Shown here: positions 28,301 to 37,113 of the stretch, piece after piece
Layout of the letters: each line of letters starts with the position of its first letter
Numbering within the stretch: position 1 is the stretch's first letter
Source of the DNA: Gottfriedia acidiceleris
GTDB taxonomy: Bacteria > Bacillota > Bacilli > Bacillales > Bacillaceae_G
Direction: 5' to 3'
Assembly: GCF_023115465.1 (NCBI RefSeq)
Contig: NZ_CP096034.1
Span: 806,001-870,000, forward strand
Length of the DNA: 64,000 nt
Made by a program: the position numbers and the translations under genes
Notes under the pieces: model-generated
What the model saw: the letters and a program-made list of their open reading frames with translations, nothing else
Database searches by the model: none
What the model was told of the DNA's origin: nothing

Positions 28301-29607
28301 ATGCGTTTGATAAAGATATAGCTGAAATGAAGGCAGCAGGTATTGATGCTTCACAAGGTGATAATAAAATGTATTATTATAATCCAAACAATTCTAGTGA
28401 AATTAACTTGCCTGTAGACCAAAATGGAAACTTTAATTCAACAATTCCTTTAGCTACAGCTGGTCCAATTACATTGCCTATTACTGAGTATGATTTCTAT
28501 GACCGAAATAAATCAACAGTTGAAAATTACGGAAGTGTGAGAGACGTTTACTTTGTGAAAAAAGGAACTGCATATTCTACAGCAATTTCTGATAAACAAC
28601 GAATCAACATGGGAGATTCAACAACAGTAACGTTCTCAACAAAAAATATGGCAACGAAAGTGAAAAAAGCTGAATACTCATTCTTGTATCCTAAGCAGTA
28701 CTTAGATATTGTGAGTGTTAAGCCACATGGAACATATAATGGAAATCTAGACGTTCAATATACAACTACTTCATTTAACAGCTCTTACGATAAAATGACA
28801 ATTACAGCAACAGCACTTGGAGATCTTGCGACTACAGGCATTACTGGAGATACTTCTTTAGTAGACTTAACGTTTAAAGCAAAAGATAAATACTACAAAG
28901 GTCCAATGCAGTTTGAAGATCCGAATGGTTCAACTAGATTCTTTAAAGCAGTCTATACAAATGTGGATAATAGTACCTTAACAACACAAGGTATTCAACC
29001 TTACTTCTATATTACTCCTACTTATTCTCTAATGAGAGGGACTGCTTACCCTGAAGGATTAATTAACGGAATCGACACTACAGGCCAACCTACTATGAAA
29101 AAACTTGACTATAATATAACTGGTACAAAAATTAGTGTGAAAGATTCGGATGGAAAAGAATACGGAGTGACTGATCCATTTGGATATAGTTCAATTTCCG
29201 TAACTGCTTTTACTACTAGATTACCGGTTACAGACAAAACATTTACACTATCAATCGATGTACCAGGTCATTTCACATTTAAGAAAGATTTCACAATTGG
29301 TTTGAAGGAAGACGGTAAAGTTACCGCTGGATCTAAACCAGTTGATTATCCTTATATCCCTGGTGGAGATGTCAATAAAGATAATGTCATTGATGTGAAT
29401 GATGCGTTATACATCCAAACAAATTGGGGTACAAATAATCGTGATGCTGATATTAACTATGATGGTGTAGTAAATGAGCAAGATATGCAATATGTAATTA
29501 ATAACTACTTAATGCAAAATCCTTGGGATGACAATGCTGGCAAGCCTGTTAAGAAGTTTAAAGGTAAAACTTTAGATGATGTTTTAACGGATCTTGGATT
29601 AGAGTAA
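25318..29607 (+). CDS. large secreted S8 subtilase with cohesin-like and dockerin domains
   Basis: 1429 residues from the ATG at 25318 (GGGGG upstream; signal peptide to about HAQS). Order: inhibitor-I9-like propeptide, subtilisin domain with Asp226 (LDTGIDYNHPDL), His279 (HGTHVAG) and Ser621 (GTSMATP), interrupted by a PA-type insert (KKHGAKAVILSNADND), then beta-sandwich domains. A cohesin-like domain follows (about residues 1085-1220, MGDSTTVTFSTKN and SLVDLTFKAKD), and a C-terminal dockerin at about 1349-1402 with two Ca-loop repeats (DVNKDNVIDVNDALY and DINYDGVVNEQDMQY). An exoprotease feeding on protein, possibly scaffold-assembled. No cell-wall anchor is visible. Confidence 0.9.
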   Translation: MKKRIKKNVTTLAVTTGLVTSVFNPISIQHSVHAQSTSKVEQVLSALTPEQREAIKQLKISDQEGLQVSPDLDLTSDSPTSVIVEFKDKPAKTAVTVAETEGTTLSEADAQAKVDASHESFDQDLKTIFSKELNEKKNPYKIKRSYKKAFNGVSMTLPANKIKSLLKSNAVQAVWSDLQVQLDDPTVKEQASGQQGPTHNMVTFPGVEKLHEEGYTGKGVRIGILDTGIDYNHPDLKGAFKGGYDFVDNDNDPMETTYADWQKSGQPETSGGEAYYTEHGTHVAGIIAGQGKNNADFSVTGVAPDADIYSYRVLGAYGSGQTSAILAGIDKAVSDGMDIISMSLGASYNDPLFPTAIAVNNAVLSGVTAVVAAGNSGNKMYSLGSPGNSPLAITVGASDTSVTIPQFSATAHPSTGDTPVDMKLAAQGYSDNVADLQGQTFKLVNVGFGKDTSYYKRDSNGNLIPRDVDGKIVVATRGSVSIADIVSIAKKHGAKAVILSNADNDPFQDVYLGNTFGYIPTFLINSKQGHAITGDLPLTNAKLDASIDFTFGNMSQTVTQGNKLADFSSRGPSRVLYDIKPEVTAPGVSVFSTVPAYMHKDDNGNALTDYQNAYERLSGTSMATPNVSGVAALLKQAHPDMTPADIKATLMNTADPLNDKYSVYEVGAGLVNPYKAVHTQTEIQVKDKTKTLSSNAKDSSDTTLASKGIKTIKNITGALSFGEQAVNGKDLTDQRSITLFNKGSEDKTYDVKVQFQTLDGRFTNDSRADQDAVANGVTLDVKSSVKVKRYSSANMDATINVPKTAKLGTYEGYVVYTNQKNPDETYKIPFAIHTVEEGIDYVKGEPSAFTIPYEAASTATRWSVGLDFKLKSHMRTFDFFLVDPKTNEEIGYLGTADGMGADENIEYYFKGILNQGQYYPLTGNPDNPITFDYKEVDPGLWKIRMVGTNDKGVTFTNDAPIFYGEKEPKVTMNYEAGQIVETANATDKTVAVTGNAFDKDIAEMKAAGIDASQGDNKMYYYNPNNSSEINLPVDQNGNFNSTIPLATAGPITLPITEYDFYDRNKSTVENYGSVRDVYFVKKGTAYSTAISDKQRINMGDSTTVTFSTKNMATKVKKAEYSFLYPKQYLDIVSVKPHGTYNGNLDVQYTTTSFNSSYDKMTITATALGDLATTGITGDTSLVDLTFKAKDKYYKGPMQFEDPNGSTRFFKAVYTNVDNSTLTTQGIQPYFYITPTYSLMRGTAYPEGLINGIDTTGQPTMKKLDYNITGTKISVKDSDGKEYGVTDPFGYSSISVTAFTTRLPVTDKTFTLSIDVPGHFTFKKDFTIGLKEDGKVTAGSKPVDYPYIPGGDVNKDNVIDVNDALYIQTNWGTNNRDADINYDGVVNEQDMQYVINNYLMQNPWDDNAGKPVKKFKGKTLDDVLTDLGLE

Positions 29608-29627
29608 TTGAATAATAGTTTTATAGT

Positions 29628-29666
29628 AAAATCGGTGATGATGCAATGTCGTTGCCGATTTTTTTA
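29628..29666 (+). terminator. terminator of first subtilase
   Basis: AAAATCGG (29628-29635) pairs with CCGATTTT (29655-29662), then Ts. Confidence 0.88.
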
Positions 29667-29810
29667 GATGATCGAGTATTAAGTCAATTAAGTATCTAGC
29701 CTATGATTATATGTTTTTAAGAAGGATCTTATATTTAATAAATAAGCACACAATCGTAAATTGGTTCATATTACTACGATAAGGTTTCTTTTAGTAGGCT
29801 GGTGGTTGAA

Positions 29811-30428
29811 ATGGGAGGCGAGTCTAAAGCAATAGTAGGATCTGTAATCGTATCAATTGGAACAATAACAGCTGCAATTGGTTCTACACCATCCAGCTAC
29901 ATAAAAAGTAGTGTTCGTGATGACTTAACTCTAATAGGAAATGTTTTGCAGGCTACAGGAAATGGTATTGATGCTGAAGCAGAAGGGACTGTACTTAGGG
30001 CAGTTGGAAAAGAAATAACAGCAAGTGGAAATATTACTGTTACTTCAGGACTTGTATTTGACATTCGAAAAGAAGCAACCTACAAATTATTCATTGCAGG
30101 TAACTTGTTACAAGCTTTAGGATTAGGTGTTAATGTTGGAGAAGCAATTGAGCTTGATCCATTTCCCGGTCAATCTGAAAATATTGTAGGAAGCATAACA
30201 CAAATCATAGGAAACACCTTACAAGCATTTGGATGGTCAGAGGCACTATTTGAAATTAAAGTGGAAGAAAATAAACAAAAAAATAAAGGCTATTATGAGG
30301 ACTATATTAAAAAAAGTAATGGACCATCCGAATCAGAATCGTTGGTAGCTACGGGGAGCTGGATCCAAGCAATTGGTTCTGTCATTTCTGTAATTGGAGC
30401 AATAAAAGAAGTAACCGAATCTAATTAA
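29811..30428 (+). CDS. DUF6944-like repetitive small-residue protein
   Basis: 205 residues from the ATG at 29811 (GGTGG just upstream; an in-frame GTG at 29802 overlaps that site). Rich in Gly/Ala/Ile/Ser with a repeated pattern: GxxxxIxGxxLQAxG recurs (LIGNVLQATGNG, IAGNLLQALGLG, IIGNTLQAFGWS, ATGSWIQAIGSV), about four amphipathic repeat units. This resembles the repetitive DUF6944 family; function unknown. No signal peptide. Stands between protease and sigma factor on its own. Confidence 0.7.
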   Translation: MGGESKAIVGSVIVSIGTITAAIGSTPSSYIKSSVRDDLTLIGNVLQATGNGIDAEAEGTVLRAVGKEITASGNITVTSGLVFDIRKEATYKLFIAGNLLQALGLGVNVGEAIELDPFPGQSENIVGSITQIIGNTLQAFGWSEALFEIKVEENKQKNKGYYEDYIKKSNGPSESESLVATGSWIQAIGSVISVIGAIKEVTESN

Positions 30429-30736
30429 GTGGAAAAAGATTTACACTTTTTTATTGATCGAAGCTTCCAATTATCTAATGCTTAATCATTGAAAATTAAT
30501 AATAATGTGTAGGTTAAATTTAACAGAAGCGGGAATAAATAGTTCACGCTTTTTTGTATTGTTAGATTTTTTTCTAATTATGTTAAAATGCATTAAAAGA
30601 AGCAAACAAAGGATAATTTTAGAAGAGTTTTTATATAAATTACATAAATTAAATAAAAAAACTTTTTGACCCCGTATCTTTTTATACTTTTTGAACGTTT
30701 ATAGGGTAGAGAGTGTTGAAAAAGGAGTGAACAGAA
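30429..30736 (+). other. intergenic region upstream of sigma-factor gene
   Basis: 308 bases. Contains a weak terminator for the upstream gene (AAGTG/CACTT, about 30426-30457), a second GC-poor hairpin AAGCG (30527-30531) with CGCTT (30547-30551) followed by T6, and a palindrome GTTAAATTTAAC (30512-30523). No gene is supported here; the minus-strand reading frame across it looks like a shadow. Confidence 0.5.
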
Positions 30737-31456
30737 ATGTTTAGTAAGTATAATCTGCACAGTATAGAAAAGGAAAATCAGGATGAAAAGTCTGATGAAT
30801 TCTATTGGAAGGAGTACTATCCTAAATTGCAACGCTATTGTCGTTTTCTAGCCCAAAATGAATGGGACGGTGACGATATCGCTCAGGAAGCCTTTTTTAA
30901 AGCAGTAAAATATTATAATAATGAAAAAATGAATTCTGCTTTATTAAATAAGATTGCTTACAATCATTGGATTGATACTTTACGAAAAAGAAAAGAAGAA
31001 ACAGCAATTCCTGATTTTGAACTTTCTCGATTTGCAGCTAATCATTCAGTTGATCATAAAATCAATAGTGTGGAACTCTTACTGAAGCATTTTACTCCAA
31101 AACAAGCAGTCATCTTTTTTCTAAAAGAAGCATTTCAATATAAATCTAAGGAAATTGCCGACATCTTGGGTACAACAGAAATCGCCATAAAATCTAGTCT
31201 GCATCGTGCTAAAAAACGTCTTGAAAAAACGAACAAAGAAGAGGACTCCCTTTCTGTTGAATATTTTTGGAGTGAGGAAGAACCCGAGAAGCTTGAAGAA
31301 CTTTTTCATATAGCTTTGGAAGTCCAAGACCCTACAGTCCTAATCCATGCAATTCCTTCCTTAAAAAATATTGTGGAAAGCCCAAAAATGTTTTTCTGTA
31401 ATTTCCAGTCATCTCGAACTCAATCTCCTTCAAGCACTCTCTATATGGCTGCATAG
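30737..31456 (+). CDS. sigma-70 family (ECF-like) RNA polymerase sigma factor
   Basis: 239 residues. Region 2 around residues 22-90 (LQRYCRFLAQ, DGDDIAQEAFFKA, YNHWIDTLRKRKEE) and region 4 around 110-170 (FTPKQAVIFFLKEAF, EIADILGTTEIAIKSSLHRAKKRL). A C-terminal extension of about 65 residues (PEKLEELFHIALEVQDPTVL onward) is unusual for a minimal ECF factor and might carry regulation in place of an anti-sigma factor; no anti-sigma gene is adjacent. AAAGGAG precedes the ATG. The clpP paralogue begins 30 bases downstream and is probably co-transcribed. Confidence 0.87.
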   Translation: MFSKYNLHSIEKENQDEKSDEFYWKEYYPKLQRYCRFLAQNEWDGDDIAQEAFFKAVKYYNNEKMNSALLNKIAYNHWIDTLRKRKEETAIPDFELSRFAANHSVDHKINSVELLLKHFTPKQAVIFFLKEAFQYKSKEIADILGTTEIAIKSSLHRAKKRLEKTNKEEDSLSVEYFWSEEEPEKLEELFHIALEVQDPTVLIHAIPSLKNIVESPKMFFCNFQSSRTQSPSSTLYMAA

Positions 31457-31486
31457 CCAATTAACGCTTTCAAGGAGGATTCTTAA

Positions 31487-32071
31487 ATGACGACAGTTCC
31501 TTATGTAATTGAACAATCTAATCGTGGTGAACGTTCATATGATATTTATTCCCGTTTGTTAAAAGATCGGATCATTATTATCGGTGACGAAATTAATGAT
31601 CATGTAGCAAATAGTGTAGTTGCACAATTGTTATTTTTAGCTGCAGATGCACCTGATAAAGAAATTTCACTTTATATAAATAGCCCTGGTGGGTCGACTT
31701 CAGCAGGATTTGCGATATACGATACGATGCAATATATAAAGCCTGATGTTAGAACAATTTGTACTGGAATGGCAGCATCCTTTGGTGCAATGCTTTTGCT
31801 GGCGGGAACAAAAGGGAAACGTTTTGCCCTTCCGAACAGTGAAATCATGATCCATCAACCATTAGGTGGGGCAAGAGGCCAGGCAACAGAAATCGAAATA
31901 TCTGCTCGCCGAATCTTAAAATTACGTGAGCATATTAATCAAATAATTTCTGACCGAACAGGTCAGTCAGTTGAAAAGGTTGCAAAGGATACTGATCGAG
32001 ATTATTTTATGAGTGCAGAAGAAGCAAAAGAATATGGAATCATTGATGAGATTCTCTATTCTAATAATTAA
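31487..32071 (+). CDS. clpP: ATP-dependent Clp protease proteolytic subunit (ClpP paralogue)
   Basis: 194 residues with complete triad Ser98 (GMAASFGA), His123 (MIHQPLGG) and Asp172 ([11 protein letters not shown]). Forms tetradecameric barrels fed by Clp ATPases. Genomic position next to a sigma factor is not that of the canonical bacillar clpP, so this is probably a second copy (ClpP2-like). The IGF/L-type ATPase-docking contacts cannot be judged by eye. AAGGAGGA precedes the ATG; a strong terminator follows. Confidence 0.93.
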   Translation: MTTVPYVIEQSNRGERSYDIYSRLLKDRIIIIGDEINDHVANSVVAQLLFLAADAPDKEISLYINSPGGSTSAGFAIYDTMQYIKPDVRTICTGMAASFGAMLLLAGTKGKRFALPNSEIMIHQPLGGARGQATEIEISARRILKLREHINQIISDRTGQSVEKVAKDTDRDYFMSAEEAKEYGIIDEILYSNN

Positions 32072-32085
32072 CTTTATAATCTAAT

Positions 32086-32118
32086 GAAAAAGGTTAGCGG
32101 TGCTAGCCTTTTTTTTTG
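32086..32118 (+). terminator. terminator of sigma-clpP unit
   Basis: AAGGTTAGC (32090-32098) pairs with GCTAGCCTT (32102-32110, one G-T), then T-run. Confidence 0.93.
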
Positions 32119-32214
32119 ATTGCTTAACCAAGTTTAGAATAGAAGACTATGCTCTCATTGGAATCTTATGTATTCTTAAAATAAATGGTTTTATTTAGGA
32201 AAGAGGATTCGATA

Positions 32215-32937
32215 ATGAATGATTTAAATAAGCTAAATCCAATTGAAGCAGCACACCACTTTGTAAATAAATATTTTCCAAATTGTCAGGGAGCATTATT
32301 AGCAGGTAGCGTAGTCCGCAACGAGGCAACAGAAACATCAGATCTTGATATCGTTATTTTTGATAAAAGCATTAGTTCTTCATATAGAGAGTCATTAAAA
32401 GAACTTGATTGGGATATAGAGGTTTTTGTACACAACTTAACATCTTATAAACAATTTTTTGAAAGTGATTATGAGAGAGCTAGACCATCACTGCCAAGGA
32501 TGGTTTCAGAAGGAATCATCTTAAAGGATGATGGAGTAATTGAAGTGATAAAAAAAGAAGCAAATGATTTATTAGATAAAGGTCCAGAAAAATGGTCAGA
32601 GGAAACAATCAAAATAAAGCGATATTTTATTACAGATGCACTAAATGATTTTATAGGTTCCTCTAATAGAGCGGAAGAATTATTTATAGCTAATACACTA
32701 GCTGGACTAGTAAGCGAATTCGTTTTAAGAACAAATCGTAAATGGATTGGTTCTTCGAAATGGATTGTACGTTCAATGGAACAATATAACGAAGACTTTG
32801 CAAACCGTTTTGTAGAAGCTTTTGATGCGTTTTATAAGACTGGTGAAAAGAAACGCATAATCGAATTAGTTGATGAAGTTTTGCGACCATTTGGAGGACA
32901 ATTGTTTGAAGGTTTTTCTTTAGGAAAAAAAATGTAG
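32215..32937 (+). CDS. nucleotidyltransferase-domain protein
   Basis: 240 residues from the ATG at 32215 (AAAGAGGA upstream; longer frame from 32185 lacks a site). N-terminal polymerase-beta-like nucleotidyltransferase: Gly31-Ser32 in LLAGSVVRNE and metal-binding Asp43/Asp45 in SDLDIVIF, with a third acidic strand IEVFVH. The C-terminal half is helical, as in aminoglycoside-modifying or MNT-type enzymes. Could modify an antibiotic or small molecule; no HEPN partner is next to it, so a toxin-antitoxin role is not supported. Substrate unknown. Confidence 0.8.
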   Translation: MNDLNKLNPIEAAHHFVNKYFPNCQGALLAGSVVRNEATETSDLDIVIFDKSISSSYRESLKELDWDIEVFVHNLTSYKQFFESDYERARPSLPRMVSEGIILKDDGVIEVIKKEANDLLDKGPEKWSEETIKIKRYFITDALNDFIGSSNRAEELFIANTLAGLVSEFVLRTNRKWIGSSKWIVRSMEQYNEDFANRFVEAFDAFYKTGEKKRIIELVDEVLRPFGGQLFEGFSLGKKM

Positions 32938-32972
32938 ATTCTTAATTAAAGCATCAGATTCTTAAGGAAAAG

Positions 32973-32998
32973 GAGTCATATTTGTGGCTCTTTTTTAT
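32973..32998 (+). terminator. terminator of nucleotidyltransferase gene
   Basis: GAGTCA (32973-32978) pairs with TGGCTC (32985-32990, one wobble), then T6. Confidence 0.85.
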
Positions 32999-33276
32999 TT
33001 TGGAAAGATTTAAAGCGAAAGAAAGTGCTCTTAAGTATTGAAATTTTCTAATAATATAACAAACGTTCAGCGAAATTCATAATTTTTAGGTATTTCTGAT
33101 GCGATTAGATAGGATATTTTTCCTATTTATTCGTCAAGGTTATAGAATTTCAGATAAAAAATATCTTATTTCGTTTGAATTTACCCAATTTTCAGGTTAT
33201 TTTTTTAAACAAAAAAATAAAAATTCCGACAAAAAGATGTATTTTTTTCCATGATATAACATATTTTTTTATATAT

Positions 33277-33305
33277 TTGACAGTGTTTCTTACGGATTTT
33301 ATAAA
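33277..33305 (+). promoter_or_regulatory. sigma-A promoter of second subtilase
   Basis: TTGACA (33277-33282), 17-bp spacer, TATAAA (33300-33305). The remaining part of the 535-base gap (32938-33472) is very AT-rich; I see no gene in it. The leader from this promoter to the ATG is about 160 bases with no recognised switch. Confidence 0.75.
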
Positions 33306-33472
33306 AAGTTTGTTAATAAATAATGTAGAATTTCCCCCAATACACGTTAACTTGCGTGGGATGTAAAATTTGAATGTATTTAATTAATAGCCTTAAGTAC
33401 CAGAATAGTAAAACTTTATTCGATATTTAACTATTAATCTATTAAAAAATAAGTATATATAGGAGAGTTGTT

Positions 33473-36400
33473 ATGAAGAACGGAAAAATGAAAGCGTTTA
33501 AAGTTATGTCTACAGCTGCATTAACATCATTACTTTTTACATCCTTAACGGCATTTGCTGATAATGATAACATTACATCTCAATCTGACTCAACTGATGA
33601 TATTGTTGAACAAGCGTCACTTTTTGCCAAGGACAATTTTGATAATTCGCAAGAAGATTCAATGTATAAAGACAACCAAAAAGAATCTATGCAATCATTT
33701 AAACCAGATGAGGAAGTTCATTTAATCGTTGAAGTGGAACAGCCAACAGATAGTGAACAAGCAACTCCTGAGAGTAAAAATGCAATGTTTAAAGAAAAGC
33801 AAGACAATGTAATTGAGCAAATTTCAAAAGAAAAAAAATCAAAAGTTGATTTTAAAGTTAAACATCGATATTTTGAAGGTTTTAATGGATTTAGTGTTGA
33901 AACTCAGTATAAAAATTTAGATGAAATTAAATCGATCCCTGGAGTTAAACATGTTTCTGTTGCTAGAACATTCCAAGAAAATATGGCAGCAAGTAAAGAA
34001 TTAGTACAAGCTCAAAAAGTATGGGAGCAATATGGCTATAAAGGGGAAGGCTTATTAGTAGGTGTTGTAGATTCTGGTATTGATTGGACTCATAAAGATA
34101 TGACACTATCAGATGCAGCTAAAGCAAAAGAAAAATGGACTAAGGATAAATTTCAAAAGTTTGCAGATACAACAGCTGTAAATGAAACTTGGTATTCAGA
34201 TAAAGTACCATCTGGTTATGACTGGGCAGACAACGATACTGATGTCATTCCTGGACCAAAAGGTAGCTTACATGGAACACACGTAGCTGGAACGATCGGA
34301 GCAAATGGTGATGATGCTAAGGGTGGAGTCGCTGGTATTGCACCAGGCGTACAGCTGTTAGCAGAAAAAGTATTCTCTGATAATGGTGGCGGTGCTTATG
34401 AGGATGATATTATCGCTGGGATTGAGCATGCGGTTACAATGGGCGCAGATGTAATCAACATGAGCTTAGGTACTGATGCAGGCTATGTAGACGAAAACTA
34501 TGATCCGATTCAAAAAGCAATCAGAAATGCAACAGATAAAGGTACCCTAGTTGTAGTAGCAGCAGGAAATTCTGCATACAGTTCGGAAGCTTTGCTAACA
34601 CCTGCAACAATAAAACCATTTGCTGAAAATCCTGATATTGGAACGGTTGGCTCACCTGGTGTAAGTCCGTTTGCTATATCAGTTGCTTCTTATGAAAATT
34701 CTAAAATTCATATGAACGCAATTTCAGATGGAAGCTTAGCTGTACCATTCAAAGACCATTCTCAATATGGACAAGCTTTCAATGTATCTAATAATCTATT
34801 ACCTAATACAAACTATGATTTGGTATACGTGAATGAAGGTAAAAAGGCTACTGATTTTCCAAAAGGTAAAACGAATTATATTGCGGTTGTAAAACTTTTA
34901 AATTCATATAGTTCTGTTTCGAGTATTCAATTTACTGCAAAAACTGCAGGAGCGAAGGCTATTATTATGATACCACCTTCAAACTGGCCTGATTATGTAA
35001 CCCTACCAGTTTCTGGATCTGCAACACCGACTGCTTCAACAAGTAAATCAATCGGTCAAGCATTATTAGATAAAATGAGTACTATGCCTACTGGTCAATA
35101 TTTAAGTATGAAAAATATCGGCGATTATTGGGTAGATAATCCTGATAAAGATACGATGTCATATTTTTCATCAATGGGCACAACTCCAACATTAGATTTT
35201 AAACCTGAAATTTCGGCTCCGGGCGGAAACATTTATTCAACAATTCCTGGAAACAAATATCAAGTATTGAGTGGAACATCAATGGCTACACCACATGTTG
35301 CAGGTGGCTCAGCATTAGTATTACAGTCACTTTATGAAAAAGGATTAAATCACTCAGAAGATACAGTTTTAAAAGCAAAAATTGCATTAATGAATACATC
35401 TAAAGTTATTATGGATCCAAGAACAAACAGTGAAGTTCCATATTCACCACGTATTCAAGGGTCTGGTTTAATGCAAATTCAAAATGCGATTAATACGCCA
35501 GTTATTGTGACAAATCGAAACGCACCTTTAGAACAAGCTGGTTCGGTAGCATTAAAGGAAATTGGACAAAATACAAGCTTTAAATTAAATGTAGCAGCTT
35601 TTGATGCACCTAAAGGGAAAAATAATAGTGCTGATATTGAATACAATGTATATGTTGATTTATTAAAAGATAAGACAGAAACAAAGCAATTTGATTTTGA
35701 TCATGATGGACAATTAGATTCAAAAGATTATTTAACTTTATCAAGTGAACAAATTAAGGGTGCAACAGTCACTGTAAATGATAATATCGTATCAGAAAAA
35801 TCAGGATCTACATTGAAAATTAAACCAGGTCAAACAAAAATGTTAACGGTTAATGTATCATTACCAGATTCATTAAAGAAAAATAGTTTTGTAGAAGGAT
35901 ATGTTCGTCTTGTACCAGTGGCAAAAGACCAAGATAAAGCAGTACCGCTTACTGTTCCTTATATGGGCTTTTATGGAAAATGGGATGAGCCACGTAATAT
36001 CGATGCTCCAGCGTGGGAAAAAGATTCTTTTGCAGGCCGTACAGCACTTTGGAATGATTCTACAGAGGGGGAAGCGCCATTAGGATACAATGGAGTAGGC
36101 TTTGATTTAAACCATATTGCTTTCTCTTCAAACTATTTTGATAAGGGAATTGCTGGTGGAATGGGCGTTTTACGTAATTTAGAAAAAGCTGAGATCTCTA
36201 TTGAAGATTCTGCTGGAAAACAGCTTAGATATTTAGGTGACTTCAGTGAATATACTGGCACTGGAGAACCTTGGAAGTTTAGAAAGAACATAATGTTTAA
36301 CAGAGATTATGGCTATAATTTATACCAATGGGATATGAAAGACGAATCAGGAAATTTTGTTCCTGATGGTACGTATTATTACGTAATTAAAACAACTTTA

Positions 36401-36997
36401 GCATATGCAAACGCTAGACCTCAAACTGTTAAAATGCCAATGATCGTAGATACGGTTTTACCAACAGTTTCCGACATTAAGGTAACTCCAAAAGACGGAA
36501 AATATGTCATTACATTTAATGCGCAAGATAATGCAACGGACTTTCACTCAGCTACTGTCTTTGTAAATGGTAAAATTAATCAATTACAGCCTGGACAGAA
36601 AACTCTAACAGTAAGTACAGAGCCAAAAGGTATGGTTATTCTAGCGAATGATTACGCAGGAAACATTTCTTGGACTAGATGGGGAGATCAAAGCTATAAT
36701 ATACAAGGAATGGGAATGCAAACATGGTCTGTTTCTCCATCTACAGGTGTTAACGAATCTAAACCTGCAAAAATTACTATTTTTGGTTATAACAGAGCAG
36801 ACTGGACGATTAATGTTAAAGATGCTAATGGAAAACTTGTAGATTCAGCTACGTTTGAAAATGAACATACATTAAGAACGCCATGGGCACCAGATAAGGA
36901 TCTTCCAAATGGCACATATACGATTACAGTAGATGTTGTAACAAAAGACGGTTTTAAACTAACATCATCACCTAAGACTGTGACAGTTATTCAATAA
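33473..36997 (+). CDS. large secreted S8 subtilase (lactocepin-like architecture)
   Basis: 1174 residues. Signal peptide (FKVMSTAALTSLLFTSLTAF, cleavage after AFA), I9-type propeptide to about residue 160, subtilisin domain with Asp200 (VVDSGIDWTHKDM), His267 (LHGTHVAGTIG) and Ser603 (LSGTSMATPHVAG), PA insert (AKTAGAKAIIMIPP), then Fn3/A-domain-like beta-sandwiches to the end, including a DFDHDGQLDSKDYL Ca-loop-like stretch. Secreted endoprotease for protein digestion; no LPXTG or S-layer anchor. AGGAGAG precedes the ATG. Second of three giant subtilases in 21 kb. Confidence 0.92.
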   Translation: MKNGKMKAFKVMSTAALTSLLFTSLTAFADNDNITSQSDSTDDIVEQASLFAKDNFDNSQEDSMYKDNQKESMQSFKPDEEVHLIVEVEQPTDSEQATPESKNAMFKEKQDNVIEQISKEKKSKVDFKVKHRYFEGFNGFSVETQYKNLDEIKSIPGVKHVSVARTFQENMAASKELVQAQKVWEQYGYKGEGLLVGVVDSGIDWTHKDMTLSDAAKAKEKWTKDKFQKFADTTAVNETWYSDKVPSGYDWADNDTDVIPGPKGSLHGTHVAGTIGANGDDAKGGVAGIAPGVQLLAEKVFSDNGGGAYEDDIIAGIEHAVTMGADVINMSLGTDAGYVDENYDPIQKAIRNATDKGTLVVVAAGNSAYSSEALLTPATIKPFAENPDIGTVGSPGVSPFAISVASYENSKIHMNAISDGSLAVPFKDHSQYGQAFNVSNNLLPNTNYDLVYVNEGKKATDFPKGKTNYIAVVKLLNSYSSVSSIQFTAKTAGAKAIIMIPPSNWPDYVTLPVSGSATPTASTSKSIGQALLDKMSTMPTGQYLSMKNIGDYWVDNPDKDTMSYFSSMGTTPTLDFKPEISAPGGNIYSTIPGNKYQVLSGTSMATPHVAGGSALVLQSLYEKGLNHSEDTVLKAKIALMNTSKVIMDPRTNSEVPYSPRIQGSGLMQIQNAINTPVIVTNRNAPLEQAGSVALKEIGQNTSFKLNVAAFDAPKGKNNSADIEYNVYVDLLKDKTETKQFDFDHDGQLDSKDYLTLSSEQIKGATVTVNDNIVSEKSGSTLKIKPGQTKMLTVNVSLPDSLKKNSFVEGYVRLVPVAKDQDKAVPLTVPYMGFYGKWDEPRNIDAPAWEKDSFAGRTALWNDSTEGEAPLGYNGVGFDLNHIAFSSNYFDKGIAGGMGVLRNLEKAEISIEDSAGKQLRYLGDFSEYTGTGEPWKFRKNIMFNRDYGYNLYQWDMKDESGNFVPDGTYYYVIKTTLAYANARPQTVKMPMIVDTVLPTVSDIKVTPKDGKYVITFNAQDNATDFHSATVFVNGKINQLQPGQKTLTVSTEPKGMVILANDYAGNISWTRWGDQSYNIQGMGMQTWSVSPSTGVNESKPAKITIFGYNRADWTINVKDANGKLVDSATFENEHTLRTPWAPDKDLPNGTYTITVDVVTKDGFKLTSSPKTVTVIQ

Positions 36998-37022
36998 CTT
37001 AGAAGTTTTTTAGTGAAACAAG

Positions 37023-37054
37023 AAAAAGGCTCTAGTGAAAACTAGAGTCTTTTT
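37023..37054 (+). terminator. terminator of second subtilase
   Basis: AAAAAGGCTCTAGT (37023-37036) pairs with ACTAGAGTCTTTTT (37041-37054). Confidence 0.95.
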
Positions 37055-37113
37055 CTATTCCCTTTTAGCTAGTTGAAAAATTAATTACCACTTCTAATAA
37101 TCTAGAAAGCATT

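Noticed and set aside
30593-30832. 79-codon minus-strand frame upstream of and inside the sigma-factor gene
   Set aside because: AT-rich, hydrophobic by composition, overlaps the start of a real gene, no ribosome site.
32215-32937. Toxin-antitoxin (MNT/HEPN) interpretation of the nucleotidyltransferase
   Set aside because: No HEPN or other partner gene is adjacent and the protein is too long for a MntA antitoxin.
33175-33366. 63-codon plus-strand frame in the gap before the second subtilase
   Set aside because: Contains the subtilase promoter, is extremely AT-rich, and lacks a ribosome site.
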